NCBI GenBank assembly: GCA_965603125.1 | Contig: CBFDBU010000009.1 | Location: 1-64,000 of the forward strand | Source of the DNA: JAJRTA01 sp965603125 | GTDB lineage: Bacteria > Zixibacteria > MSB-5A5 > GN15 > FEB-12 | Reading direction: 5' to 3' | DNA length: 64,000 bases | Shown here: positions 42,529 to 51,773 of the stretch, in pieces | How the letters are laid out: each line of letters opens with the position of its first letter | How positions within the stretch are numbered: position 1 is the first letter of the stretch | Notes under the pieces: generated by a model | Seen by the model: the letters and a program-made list of their open reading frames with translations, nothing else | What the model was told of the DNA's origin: nothing | Databases searched by the model: none | Position numbers and translations under genes: made by a program

Positions 42529-43926
42529 CTAATCAATCACGTGGAAGAGGTTGACAAACCAGGGCAGGGCGAAGTTGCTCGCCGCCAGTCCCAAGAGCGC
42601 CAACATGACGACGGCCGCCTTGGCGTAGTCCTGCGCTTTCAACGACCCGAGCAGGACGGGTTCGCGCCCCAGGTAAGCCGAGGCCGCGTACAGCTCCTCG
42701 CCGATCAGGGTGTAGTCACAGGCAACGATGAAGAACGGCAATTGTGCGATCTGGTCGGTGCCGGCGATCTGAATCGAGCCTGCCTCGACCCCGGTCTCGG
42801 CCAGAAGTAGCGATTCCGCGTGGAACATGCCCATGTAGATATTGGTGGCGGGGCGCTGGCGAAGCATTATCCCGTTGACCGCCGCCACGTATGCAAACTG
42901 CGATTGAGTTACAAAATGGACAGTGTCTTCGTTGTAGCCCTCCGGGCGACCGGCATCCAAATACGATGACTTGACCACTTCCTGCGCCACCGACATGACG
43001 ATAGGATCGTAGGTGGGCACGATAAGATCGGTCTGGTATTCCGCAACTCTCTTGGCAACGCGCCCGAGGATGGTAAAGGAGGCAATGGTCGCCACGTCGG
43101 CGGCCGTGCCCAGGCCTAACACGTACAGAATTGGGCGACCCATCTCGGTGGCGCGGCCGATGGCGTCGTCGACCGCCTCAATCCCGCTGATCGGGCGGAC
43201 ATACAAATCGGCGCCCTTGCGAGCCCGGGACACCATCAGGATAGTCAGGAACCCGAAGACCAGAACTCCCACCAGAACCGGCTTGCGGCCGGAATTGAAC
43301 CACTGGCCGTAACACTGAATCGGACCGGCAACATCGGATGATGTCCTGATACTCTCGTCGCTCGTGACGGCGTCCACCCGGAAGCGGAAGTCACAGTAAT
43401 CCGGAAGGAAATCGGACGAAAGGCGATCCTTGGGACCACTGTGTTCAAAGCATCCCTCGCCCGAGGGAACCATGCCCACGCGCCGCCATTCACCGTCGTT
43501 GGGATAGGCGGCATGGGCCGCGGGGAACTGGACGATCAACGTGTCAAGCACGTCGCGGAGGAATCGCAGAGTATCGTTCCAGTCTGCGCCGGGAACCTCG
43601 TCAACCTCGCGTGCCGTCAACGCCACACCGATTGCCGAGCGAATCACATCCGCCGAGTCCATCAGCGTTGGAATCCAGCGGAAGATATCGTATTTCATCA
43701 CCGATCTCTGCCCCGCGCCGTCGTCGGGAGAGAGCTCCCAACTGAGGTCGACGGAATGGCCGTGATCGTTGTCGGAATCCCGGCCCTCAAGGTTTGTCAC
43801 GGGGGCTGGGAAAAGAAGCATCGGGTCCGTCACCAGGGTGTCACCGGCGAGGGCTTCCTCCTCGGCCGCAACGCCGGAGAACCCAACCAGCAGCAGGACC
43901 ACTGCCATCAGGCATTTATTCTTCAT
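42529..43926 (-). CDS. Block I, A subunit: FN3-like plus membrane protein
   Basis: 465 residues. Signal peptide (about 1-20). FN3-like extracytoplasmic domain (about 35-200) beginning PAPVTNLEGRDSDNDHGHSVDLSWELS, with a long insertion relative to the other A proteins. A membrane span lies at about 215-235. The conserved domain (about 245-440) has GIEAVDDAIGRATEMGRP, VLGLGTAADVATIASFTILGRVA, and CDYTLIGEELYAASAYLGREPVLLGSLKAQD. A final span ends the protein. The middle domain resembles what I recall as DUF6754, an uncharacterised family (medium recall). AGGGAGAAG precedes the ATG. This gene is first in block I. Confidence 0.75.
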   Translation of the reverse strand: MKNKCLMAVVLLLVGFSGVAAEEEALAGDTLVTDPMLLFPAPVTNLEGRDSDNDHGHSVDLSWELSPDDGAGQRSVMKYDIFRWIPTLMDSADVIRSAIGVALTAREVDEVPGADWNDTLRFLRDVLDTLIVQFPAAHAAYPNDGEWRRVGMVPSGEGCFEHSGPKDRLSSDFLPDYCDFRFRVDAVTSDESIRTSSDVAGPIQCYGQWFNSGRKPVLVGVLVFGFLTILMVSRARKGADLYVRPISGIEAVDDAIGRATEMGRPILYVLGLGTAADVATIASFTILGRVAKRVAEYQTDLIVPTYDPIVMSVAQEVVKSSYLDAGRPEGYNEDTVHFVTQSQFAYVAAVNGIMLRQRPATNIYMGMFHAESLLLAETGVEAGSIQIAGTDQIAQLPFFIVACDYTLIGEELYAASAYLGREPVLLGSLKAQDYAKAAVVMLALLGLAASNFALPWFVNLFHVID

Positions 43927-43957
43927 AGACTTCTCCCTGTATTAATGAGAGAGTTTC

Positions 43958-44782
43958 TTAACTTATCAACTCCAACCAATCCCGGAAAAGGAACGTTACC
44001 CGTCCCACCAAAAGCGAAATGCGTCCCATGACGGTGTATCCGAACGAGGCGCCAAAGGTGATCATCAGTACCCAGATGCCCACCCTTGAGGCCCGACCAA
44101 AGACGCCCGTGTGCTCCTTGGAGAAGAAAAAATAGACAATGCCGCAAAATACGCCCAGGAAGATAATCCAATTGGTCAGCAGGGCCGCCAGTTGTCCCGT
44201 CGCCGACAGGTCAAGATGGGAGATAAACGCTCCCCCGCCCTGCCACTGGTGGGGTTCCCGACCGAGGAGAGGTACGAAAGTTGAGGATACCTGCACGATG
44301 AAATCGGAGCGCAGGTATCGGACGAAGTTCAGACCGGCCGTGGTGCCGACGATAAGGGCCAGCGGCCAGCGCGACAACCATCCGTACTTGGCGGATAGGC
44401 GCATCAGAAGCAGTATACCCAGGATGACCGGTATCCAGTAGGCGATGTTCCACGGGCTCGGCTGATGAGGAACCATAAAGAATTCAGAAAAACCCGCCGA
44501 GAGTCTGGGGATAAGGTTGCCGACTATCGTCGACCAGAAACCCTGGGTCATCCAGAAAGCCGCCGAGACTCCAACGAAGAGGTGCTCAGCGAACTTGTAG
44601 AACGGATTGTCTCGGTAAAGGAACGAGAATATGGCCAGAGTCAGAAAAGCCGACATCGTAATCAGAAACCCGTGCAGGATATAGCGGTGATCTTCGCCGG
44701 ACAACGAAACTGCCTTGAGAATCCAACTCAACAGGAACAGCACGACAACCACGCCGACGACAATGTACGTGGAGCGGTTCAT
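43958..44782 (-). CDS. Block II, D subunit: membrane protein
   Basis: 274 residues. An extra N-terminal span (YIVVGVVVVLFLLSWIL) precedes the D-type core; the signature SFLYRDNPFYKFAEHLFVGVSAAF starts at about residue 54. The end carries RVGIWVLMITFGASFGYTVMGRISLLVGRV, very close to the D of block III. The ATG overlaps the C gene's stop as ATGA, so translation is coupled. The gap to block I is 31 bases, one of the largest in the run, yet no promoter is evident. Confidence 0.7.
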   Translation of the reverse strand: MNRSTYIVVGVVVVLFLLSWILKAVSLSGEDHRYILHGFLITMSAFLTLAIFSFLYRDNPFYKFAEHLFVGVSAAFWMTQGFWSTIVGNLIPRLSAGFSEFFMVPHQPSPWNIAYWIPVILGILLLMRLSAKYGWLSRWPLALIVGTTAGLNFVRYLRSDFIVQVSSTFVPLLGREPHQWQGGGAFISHLDLSATGQLAALLTNWIIFLGVFCGIVYFFFSKEHTGVFGRASRVGIWVLMITFGASFGYTVMGRISLLVGRVTFLFRDWLELIS

Positions 44783-45696
44783 TCGGTCTTCCTCCCCCGG
44801 CGCCCTCTGAAGAACGCAATATTGCCGATCACGATGAAGGCCATGATGACCACGTGAGCCAGCGTCTGGGGACCCATCATACGCAGTCCGGGTTTTTCCA
44901 TGTCCTCAAACCGGGGATGGGTTTGAGCCAGTTCCGATTCGTACTCGGCGGCCCCCTTGATACCTCCCAGAATACCGATTACCTGACGCGGATAGTAGGG
45001 ATACAACTGCGGGGCCACGACCGCCGCCACACCGGCCCCGATGGGCACGTTGGCGGGATCACCGACAAAAAGCACCCACTCCTTCGGGCCGGGGCGACCA
45101 CCACCGACGGTCAGGATCAGGTCGAAATCCCTGCAGGAACCGACCTTATCGAATATCTCGATACTGTCCAGGGGGACTCCGTTTACATCGGTGGGAAACA
45201 TCTTTTTGAAGTCGGACACGATTACGTTGAGTACGCCCTCGTTGCCCGCCTTGTAGCCCACATTGACGAAATCGACTCCGTCGACAAGATGCGGGAAATC
45301 CGGCTTGATAACGTACTCGAGGGTGGTGTTGAGCAGCGACTGTCCCGTGGCCCAAAGACACATAAACACAATTTTGTGCTCCCGAGTCAGGGAATGTCGC
45401 GCCAACGCGTTGGCCATCGGCTGCACTTCCGGGGCCATGGCCGGGTCGAAGTCGAACGACATAAGGATTGTCGAACCAGGCGGGAGATTTTCAATGCGGT
45501 CAAACAAGTCCTTCACGACCGGCGTGGCATGTTCCTGGAAGGTGATCGGAAACAGGATCGGCGTGGCCACGGCAACGAAGATGAATATGAAGATGACACG
45601 ACGTTCGACCTCGCGGCCGCGGATCGCTCTGACCAGCAGCCAGATAAGTCCGCCGAATATAGCCACCAATGGCACCATGACACCGACGTCAGGCAT
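44779..45696 (-). CDS. Block II, C subunit: membrane-anchored soluble domain protein
   Basis: 305 residues from the ATG at 45696, chosen because GGAGG lies 5 bases upstream, inside the end of the B gene. Two N-terminal spans (about 6-26, 35-55), a soluble domain with LPPGSTILMSFDFDPAMAPEVQPM (D-F-D-P form), and the C-terminal span AHVVIMAFIVIGNIAFF. A notable stretch GGGRPGPKEWVLFVGDPANVPIGAG is longer than in block I. The D-Y/F-D-P motif and the C-terminal span are conserved in all three blocks. Function unknown. Confidence 0.7.
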   Translation of the reverse strand: MPDVGVMVPLVAIFGGLIWLLVRAIRGREVERRVIFIFIFVAVATPILFPITFQEHATPVVKDLFDRIENLPPGSTILMSFDFDPAMAPEVQPMANALARHSLTREHKIVFMCLWATGQSLLNTTLEYVIKPDFPHLVDGVDFVNVGYKAGNEGVLNVIVSDFKKMFPTDVNGVPLDSIEIFDKVGSCRDFDLILTVGGGRPGPKEWVLFVGDPANVPIGAGVAAVVAPQLYPYYPRQVIGILGGIKGAAEYESELAQTHPRFEDMEKPGLRMMGPQTLAHVVIMAFIVIGNIAFFRGRRGRKTE

Positions 45697-46369
45697 TGTC
45701 GCCTCCGAGGTAGGAACGCTCGATGCCAAGGATCAGCCGCAGAGACATCGAGACAACACCCAGTCCGATGCCGATCATGATGGCCCGCTGACCGGCCAAA
45801 TTGGGTGAATTCATTATCCAGATCGCCAAATTGGGAATCTGCAGCAGGGAAAAGGAATCGGGGACCCACTCCGTGAGCATCAAACCGAAGGGCGTTCTTC
45901 CCAACAGGATTATGAAGGCGGCGAGCAGGAGCAATGTCGCCTCCCGGTTCTTGGCGCGAAAAGCACGATACGACGCCGAGGCGACAAAGAAAGCCAGCAG
46001 GGAATACATGGTCGAACCGAGCGGCACCACCACCGAGTCGAAGATGGTATAGAACATCGACCCCGGCGCATCAACGGCAGTGGCGATATCACCGGGATTG
46101 CCTATCTTGAAAAGACCCGCCGCCAGCATCGTCGCGAAACCGGCCAGGGTGACGATGGAGAATCCCCAGTCTTTCTTGCGCCGCCACAGCTTGTTGATAT
46201 GAACGCGCAGGAGGTTGCCACCACCCAGGAAAAAGGCGAAGACGGCAATAATATCAAACCAGAGAGTGAAGGTTCTTTCAAGATCACCCAACGGCGGTAT
46301 GAAGACCGAGACAATCAGCAGTGTGCCGACGCAGAACGTAATTGTCAGAGGTACCAATTGTCTCATCAC
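45689..46369 (-). CDS. Block II, B subunit: six-span membrane protein
   Basis: 226 residues, six spans. Conserved: FFVASASYRAFRAKNREATLLLLAAFIILLGRTPFG and LAGQRAIMIGIGLGVVSMSLRLILGIERSYLGG. Very close to the B of block III. The first codon is GTG at 46369 or ATG at 46366; four bases separate it from the stop of the A gene. Its own stop overlaps the C gene by eight bases. It is likely a membrane core subunit of the same complex. Confidence 0.7.
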   Translation of the reverse strand: MMRQLVPLTITFCVGTLLIVSVFIPPLGDLERTFTLWFDIIAVFAFFLGGGNLLRVHINKLWRRKKDWGFSIVTLAGFATMLAAGLFKIGNPGDIATAVDAPGSMFYTIFDSVVVPLGSTMYSLLAFFVASASYRAFRAKNREATLLLLAAFIILLGRTPFGLMLTEWVPDSFSLLQIPNLAIWIMNSPNLAGQRAIMIGIGLGVVSMSLRLILGIERSYLGGDNA

Positions 46370-46373
46370 ACTC

Positions 46374-47642
46374 TCAGTTGGTCGAGAAGACGACGCTCAA
46401 CCTGTCAAGAATATCCTGCATGAACTCAATCTTCCACGCCTCGGCAAACGTCAGGGAAATCACCCCGATCATAATAACCACCATGGCTATAACCTTACCC
46501 ACATCCTGACCCTTGAGCGAGCCAAGCTGTCGGGGTTCGCCCGAAAGGTAAGCCGAGGCCGCAAACAACTCCTCGCCGATCAGAGTGAAGTCGCAGGCGG
46601 CGATAAAAAACGGAAGCTGCGCCGGTCGGGCGGTTCCGGCAATCTGGATGGCGCCGACAGAGTTGCCGGTTTCCGCCAGAATCAGGGATTCGGCAAAGAA
46701 AGCTCCCAGCAGAAAGACCGTGGCGGGCTTCTCACGCACCATTATGCCGTCGACCGCCGCCACATAGCCGAACTGCTCGTCGGTGATATAATTGACCATG
46801 TCGTCGCTGTAGGCATCCGGTCGGCCGGCCGCCTGATACGACGATTTGATCACTTCCCGGCCCGCCGTCATTACCAGCGACCGCGCCACCGGCATGAATA
46901 TCTTCGATTCATAGTCCGCAATGGTGCGCGAGACCCGGCCAAGTATCGTCAGCGCCGCCAGCGTCTGGACGTCATCCATATCGTGAATGCCGGGGATGAA
47001 CAGCACCGGCCTGCCCATCTCTGTCGCCCGGCCGACGGCATCGTCAATGGCCTCCAGTCCGGCGATCTTGCGAACGAACAGCTTCTTGCCCCGTTTGGCG
47101 ACCGTAACGTAATAGATCACGGCCCCGGCAATTGCCAGCGCGATCAGGAACAGGTATCCGCGGTCGAGATTTATCCACTCACGCTGTGGCGATATAACCG
47201 CCGTCCGGTTCGAGGGAAACTCCGCCCGTTCACTTAAAGTGGAGACATAGTATGAGTAGACCGAGTCCCGCAGAACTGTTTCGTCGAGATACTGATTCGA
47301 GCCGGGTGGCAGGTCGGCGATGGCTTCAGGTTCGCCGGTTCCGGCCAGACGATATACGCGATACCCGATGATTTTGCTGTCAATCAGCCGGTCGTCAATG
47401 GACGGCACCCAGGTGAGCCGAAGAGCGTCTCCATTGTCGTACGTATTGTCCGCCGCCACGAGTGAAGTGACCGGTGCTAGGGACACGAGCGCGGAATCTG
47501 ACCCGGCCAGGACAATATCGGGTCCGTCGGCCCGACTCCACATGGCAGGAGCCGCAAGGAATGCGATGACAACAATGACAATAATGAGACGAGCCGAAAA
47601 GCCGGATGCAAGAGAAGACGTCCTGCCTCGGTGAAATGTCAC
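46374..47642 (-). CDS. Block II, A subunit: FN3-like plus membrane protein
   Basis: 422 residues from the GTG at 47642, which shares one base with the TAG stop of block III D (TAGTG). Signal peptide (about 15-38), FN3-like domain (about 50-150, with LRLTWVPSIDDRLIDSKIIGYRVYRLAG), a span (about 168-186), then the conserved domain GLEAIDDAVGRATEMGRPVLFIPGIHDMDDVQTLAALTILGRV and CDFTLIGEELFAASAYLSGEPRQLGSLKGQD, and a final span. The frame is open for another 78 codons upstream, but those residues lie over the D gene and do not look coding. Likely the same role as the A of the other blocks. Confidence 0.75.
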   Translation of the reverse strand: MTFHRGRTSSLASGFSARLIIVIVVIAFLAAPAMWSRADGPDIVLAGSDSALVSLAPVTSLVAADNTYDNGDALRLTWVPSIDDRLIDSKIIGYRVYRLAGTGEPEAIADLPPGSNQYLDETVLRDSVYSYYVSTLSERAEFPSNRTAVISPQREWINLDRGYLFLIALAIAGAVIYYVTVAKRGKKLFVRKIAGLEAIDDAVGRATEMGRPVLFIPGIHDMDDVQTLAALTILGRVSRTIADYESKIFMPVARSLVMTAGREVIKSSYQAAGRPDAYSDDMVNYITDEQFGYVAAVDGIMVREKPATVFLLGAFFAESLILAETGNSVGAIQIAGTARPAQLPFFIAACDFTLIGEELFAASAYLSGEPRQLGSLKGQDVGKVIAMVVIMIGVISLTFAEAWKIEFMQDILDRLSVVFSTN

Positions 47643-48277
47643 TAGTTGATTAACCCCAACCAATCGCCTAAGAGAAAATCGATTCGGCCGATCAGGAGTG
47701 ACATACGGCTCATGACAGTGTAGCCAAAGGAAGCGCCGAAGGTGATCATTATGAAGAAAATGCCGACTCTGGCCGTTGCGCCGAAAGCCCCTTTGTGCTC
47801 TTTTGAGAAATAGAAATAGACCAAGCCAGTGAAGGTTCCCACGACGATTACCAAACTGCCGACAATCGCACCCCACCCGGCATCAGGCCCACTTGCGTAG
47901 CTGGTCGAAAACAGCGGCTGAATCGTCGCCTGGACCTGGACCATGATGTTCGAAGCCAGGTAATTCATTAACCAGAGACCGCTGGTAGCACCGACAATAA
48001 AGGCAAGCGGCCAGCGCGATATCCATCCAATCCTCGGTACCAGCCTCAATAGCATCAGAAAACCGAGAGCAGCGCCCACCCAGAGCATAGGTTCATCCTG
48101 CCAGCCATCCCAGAACTTACCGACGAGATTGTCCCAGAACAGAGTCACAAACCAGAATCCTGCCGAGATACCGACAAAGACTGCCTCGCTCAGTTTGTAC
48201 CAGGGATTGTCCTTATAAAGGAAGGAGAGAATTCCGAGAGTCAGGAAAGCTGAAAGCCAGAGTGCGAAATGCTCCAT
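47642..48277 (-). CDS. Block III, D subunit: six-span membrane protein
   Basis: 211 residues, six spans. Signature SFLYKDNPWYKLSEAVFVGISAGF at about 18-41, and FFIMITFGASFGYTVMSRMSLLIGRI near the end. This is the shortest D, without the N-terminal extra span of block II or the long loop of block I. TTAGGAG lies upstream. It is 12 bases downstream of the C stop and is translationally coupled to the A gene of block II by the TAGTG overlap, which ties blocks III and II into one transcript. Confidence 0.7.
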   Translation of the reverse strand: MEHFALWLSAFLTLGILSFLYKDNPWYKLSEAVFVGISAGFWFVTLFWDNLVGKFWDGWQDEPMLWVGAALGFLMLLRLVPRIGWISRWPLAFIVGATSGLWLMNYLASNIMVQVQATIQPLFSTSYASGPDAGWGAIVGSLVIVVGTFTGLVYFYFSKEHKGAFGATARVGIFFIMITFGASFGYTVMSRMSLLIGRIDFLLGDWLGLIN

Positions 48278-48289
48278 AAGTGCCGGCTC

Positions 48290-49300
48290 CTAATTCCCTC
48301 TCAACTTCGACTTGCGACCACTTCTGAAGAAGGCCACGTTGCCGATTATGACGAAAGCGATCACGACCACATGGGCAAACGACTGTGACAGCATGAACTT
48401 GGTGCCTTTTGCCTGATACTCTGCCACCGCCTCAAACTCCGCCGCACCACTCATACCGCCCAACAACCCCTCCAACTGCCCGGCGTTGAGATAAGCATAC
48501 ATCACCGGCGCCTGCACCGCCGTATTACCGGCACCCATGGGAAGGCCATACCGATCGACGGCTATCTGCACCCATTCAACCGTGCCGGGAAAACCGGCCG
48601 ACAGATTGACCGAGAAGTCTACGTTGGAAAAATTCCGCACGTTTCTTACCAGCGGTATCTCTTTGTATGGCGTACCTTCATAGTCGCTCGGAAACATTGA
48701 CTCAAAGGAACTGCCCATGCGCTGAATCACAAACTCATTGCCGGCTTGAAATCCCAAATTGACGTAATCCTTTCCGTACTGGAGATTCTTGGCCACGATG
48801 GCCGAGTCCTGAAACACTTTCTCCAGCGCCAGATTGGCCTGCTGCGGTCCCTGGGGCCACAAGCCCATAACAATGACTTTCAGATCCTTCTCGAAACACA
48901 CCCGTATGATCGACTCCGCCATCGGTTGCAATTCCGGCGCCGAAGGTGGATCGTAATCGAACGAAATCAGAACCTTGGACCCGGCCGGCAATTCCATTAG
49001 GGCATCGTGAAGCTGATAGACTTCAGGTGAGATCGTAATCTTCTGTGAAAACGACATGAAAAGCGGCAGCGCCACCGCAAAGCCCACGTAGACAAATACC
49101 ACACGCCGTTCAATCAGCCTCCCCTTCAGGGTGAGAACCAGTATCCATAACAGGGACAAGCCGATGAGAGCAATCACTACAGCAGACAGCCATGTCGGAA
49201 ACTCAAACGTTCCCCGACCCCACACTTTGTTGAGGTAGAAGCTCAGGGCAAACAGGGTGATCGCGCCCAGGGCGATGAGTTCTTTGGCTCGGGTACTCAT
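48290..49300 (-). CDS. Block III, C subunit: membrane-anchored soluble domain protein
   Basis: 336 residues, with three N-terminal spans (about 8-24, 37-56 and 67-86) and a C-terminal span (HVVVIAFVIIGNVAFF, about 312-328). The soluble domain has LPAGSKVLISFDYDPPSAPELQPM, KVIVMGLWPQGPQQANLALEKVF and a C-terminal LLGGMSGAAEFEAV, matching the other C proteins (MGGLLGAAQYEEL in block I). The overlap with the B stop (ATGA) shows coupling; GGAGGCGGCAA precedes the ATG. No catalytic motif of a known family is seen. Confidence 0.7.
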   Translation of the reverse strand: MSTRAKELIALGAITLFALSFYLNKVWGRGTFEFPTWLSAVVIALIGLSLLWILVLTLKGRLIERRVVFVYVGFAVALPLFMSFSQKITISPEVYQLHDALMELPAGSKVLISFDYDPPSAPELQPMAESIIRVCFEKDLKVIVMGLWPQGPQQANLALEKVFQDSAIVAKNLQYGKDYVNLGFQAGNEFVIQRMGSSFESMFPSDYEGTPYKEIPLVRNVRNFSNVDFSVNLSAGFPGTVEWVQIAVDRYGLPMGAGNTAVQAPVMYAYLNAGQLEGLLGGMSGAAEFEAVAEYQAKGTKFMLSQSFAHVVVIAFVIIGNVAFFRSGRKSKLRGN

Positions 49301-49947
49301 TTGCCGCCTCCAATATGCGCACGCTCAAGCCCAAGGATGATTCGTAACGATGTGGAAACAATCCCCAGACCTATCCCGATCATGATCGCGCGTTGTCCGG
49401 CCGTTTGCGGGTAGGTCATCACCCACGAGGCCAGATCAGACAACTGCCACCCGACCGGCATGAACGACGACAGGGTATGTCCTACCGGCACGCGACCGAT
49501 CATTACAAAGAAGGCTGCTATCAACAATAGTGTAGCCTCGAAATTGCGAGCCCGAAAAGCGCGATATGAAGCCGACGCCACAAAAAAGGCCAGGATCGCG
49601 AACATGGTCGCCGACAACGGGATGTATACATAGTTGTAAAGCCAGTCAAACGATGTGCCGGGGTTGCGGAAACCACGCCCCTCAGCTATCCCGATAACAG
49701 TCATCAACAGGAAAGTCCCGATGATAACCGCCGCGTAGCCCCAGTCCTCCTTGCGACGATAGGTTTTCTCTATGGACATTTTCAACAGATTGAGCGCACC
49801 GAGGATGATGGCGCAAGCCCCCACAATCGAGAACCAGTCGGAGAACCAGTCGCTCATTCTGCTGAACGGCCAGTGCGGAATGAAGTACTGGATGACGAAT
49901 CCGATGCCGACTATGGCCGTGATGAGCAGAGGGATTTCTTGTCGCAT
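49297..49947 (-). CDS. Block III, B subunit: six-span membrane protein
   Basis: 216 residues with six spans (about 5-22, 38-56, 72-90, 108-132, 140-158, 190-212). Conserved motifs: FFVASASYRAFRARNFEATLLLIAAFFVMIGRVPVG and AGQRAIMIGIGLGIVSTSLRIILGLERAHIGG. The start is one base after the stop of the A gene. With D it gives about 12 membrane spans per block. Unknown family. Confidence 0.7.
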   Translation of the reverse strand: MRQEIPLLITAIVGIGFVIQYFIPHWPFSRMSDWFSDWFSIVGACAIILGALNLLKMSIEKTYRRKEDWGYAAVIIGTFLLMTVIGIAEGRGFRNPGTSFDWLYNYVYIPLSATMFAILAFFVASASYRAFRARNFEATLLLIAAFFVMIGRVPVGHTLSSFMPVGWQLSDLASWVMTYPQTAGQRAIMIGIGLGIVSTSLRIILGLERAHIGGGK

Positions 49948-49948
49948 A

Positions 49949-51235
49949 TCAGTCTATCACCGAAAACAGGTTGGAGAGTTGCCAAACACCGAATGTCTCA
50001 AGCAGGACCCCCAACAATATGGCAGCCAGTACGACTCCTTTGCCGATATCCTGTCCTTTGAGCGAACCAAGCAATTTCGGTTCCTTGGATAGATAAGCCG
50101 AAGCCGCAAACAACTCCTCACCTATCAGGGTGTAGTCACACGCCGCTATGAAGAACGGCAACTGTGACGGCATCGCCGTGCCGGCAATCTGAATGGCGCC
50201 GATCGAGTTACCGGTCTCGGCCAGAATCAGCGACTCGGCATAAAACTGTCCCATGAAAAAGATCGTGGCTGGTTTCTCACGTACGAAAAGCCCATCGACA
50301 CCGGCTGCGTAACCAAATTGATCATCGGTCAGGTAGTGCACCATATCGTCTTTGTAAGAATCAGGCCGCCCCGCTTTCGAATGGGCCTCCTTGAGCACCT
50401 CACGCGCCGTTACCATCACCATCGAACGACAAACCGGCACATCAAGATACGTTTCGTACCGGGCCGACAACTCCGCCACTCTTCCGAGTATGGTCATGGC
50501 GGCAATCGTCATCATATTGTCCATGTCACCGATGCCGGAGATGTAGAAGATCTTTTTGCCCATCTCGGTGGCGCGCCCGACCGCCTCGTCGACCGCTTCC
50601 ATTCCCGCAATCTTGCGGATAAACAGCTTCTTGCCGGCTTTGGCCTGAACAATGTAGTAGATGATAAAGAACGACAACAGGAACATGCCGACCAGGGTGT
50701 TGATCCGCTGTTTATGAAACCACTGTGGCGATGAAGTGATCGGTCCGACCATATCCGATTCCGATGTGAATTCGGACCGCTCGCCGGCCTCATTATAGAC
50801 TACGCCTACGGCAACAACCTTATAGAAATAAGATGCATCATCTGAGGTGTTTCCATCATCAGTGGAATAATCAGCTTTACCGGCCGGGGAATCACCTACC
50901 TCGGTGAACTCTCCCGGCTGACCGTCAACAACCTCAGCACGCTGGATCAGGTACAGGTTTACCTTACCACCTTCAATGTCATCGGCCGATCTTTCCCAGG
51001 AAATGCTGATCGAACCCCCGGCATCGTTATCCGTGTCGGCAACCGTCACCCTGACCGGGGGAGCAGGAGTGTTGGCGAGGGCGAGACTGTCGGCATCCCG
51101 GGTCAGACTGTCGGTGGGGGCCTGTTCCTGGGCCGACAACCGCGGGGATGAGAGAATAACAGCAATAAATGCAAAGACAGAAAGCAGGATATTCAAAGAA
51201 CCGGCGCGGGAGGCTGTACGAGGGCAAGGAGTCAA
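49949..51235 (-). CDS. Block III, A subunit: FN3-like plus membrane protein, first gene of the 12-gene run
   Basis: 428 residues. Signal peptide (about 14-36, SLNILLSVFAFIAVILSSPRL). FN3-like domain (about 60-165, with SISISWERSADDIEGGKVNLYLIQRAE and YFYKVVAVG). A span (about 176-197), then GMEAVDEAVGRATEMGKKIFYISGIGDMDNMMTIAAMTILGRV, a middle with FGYAAGVDGLFVREKPATIFFMGQF, CDYTLIGEELFAASAYLSKEPKLLGSLKGQD and a C-terminal span. The start is read as TTG at 51235; no ribosome site or ATG lies nearby. The conserved domain is probably DUF6754-like. A promoter lies about 160 bases upstream. Confidence 0.7.
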   Translation of the reverse strand: MTPCPRTASRAGSLNILLSVFAFIAVILSSPRLSAQEQAPTDSLTRDADSLALANTPAPPVRVTVADTDNDAGGSISISWERSADDIEGGKVNLYLIQRAEVVDGQPGEFTEVGDSPAGKADYSTDDGNTSDDASYFYKVVAVGVVYNEAGERSEFTSESDMVGPITSSPQWFHKQRINTLVGMFLLSFFIIYYIVQAKAGKKLFIRKIAGMEAVDEAVGRATEMGKKIFYISGIGDMDNMMTIAAMTILGRVAELSARYETYLDVPVCRSMVMVTAREVLKEAHSKAGRPDSYKDDMVHYLTDDQFGYAAGVDGLFVREKPATIFFMGQFYAESLILAETGNSIGAIQIAGTAMPSQLPFFIAACDYTLIGEELFAASAYLSKEPKLLGSLKGQDIGKGVVLAAILLGVLLETFGVWQLSNLFSVID

Positions 51236-51395
51236 ATCGTTGTTTCCACTTGCTTAACGGCTATCCTCATTCCTTTATGCGTCCCCGACGCGGCCGGAAA
51301 TCCTCGAGCGCCTCATGCCGTTTTCGTGTTGCACAAACGGCAGAGCCTTTCTATTGACGCACATTTTCTCCTGCATGTGCAGCACGATAGCGGGA

Positions 51396-51424
51396 AATCT
51401 ACGGCCCCCCCAAGATCAAGTCAA
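51396..51424 (-). promoter_or_regulatory. Promoter of the 12-gene membrane operon
   Basis: Minus strand: TTGACT (51424-51419), 17 bases, TAGATT (51401-51396). The first gene starts at 51235, so the leader is about 155 bases. It is the best promoter match between the two divergent operons. Confidence 0.5.
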
Positions 51425-51773
51425 GTGAAAAAGTGACACCATAAGTACAGATCGTTGGCCCGCACCATGTTGTCGCATGTTTTTCGTCATTTAACAAACG
51501 TCCTGTTACATGCTGTACAATGCTGTACCCAGCCTCGACACCATTGACAGCGCGGGGAAACCGCTGGCAAGGCCGGTTCACCCAGTACCGATATCCCCAC
51601 CGGTTGCCGTTGTTGCAAGATCGCGCATTGTGCAAAATCCTCCTTTACAATGGAGCCAGGATTTATTAGCATTTAAGTTTGGTGGATTTGAGATATCCGG
51701 CCTGGCTGGGTAAGTACGTTGAAACCCAACCGGATACACGGAATAGCGTGAACATGATAAAGCAGGTTTGCTG
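51425..51773. other. Intergenic stretch before the MutL-like gene
   Basis: No gene is seen. A tandem pair ATGCTGTACA/ATGCTGTACC lies at 51510-51529, and TACAAT within it could serve as a plus-strand -10 with TTAACA about 19 bases upstream (weak). No terminator or RNA fold was recognised. Confidence 0.4.

Noticed and set aside
47643..47876. N-terminal extension of the block II A subunit
   Set aside because: The extra 78 codons overlap the D gene of block III on the same strand, are rich in His, Arg and Cys without pattern, and precede the true signal peptide.
51510..51529. Tandem ATGCTGTAC copies as LexA sites
   Set aside because: They are direct, not inverted, repeats and lack the CTGT-N8-ACAG form seen at 2510-2533.
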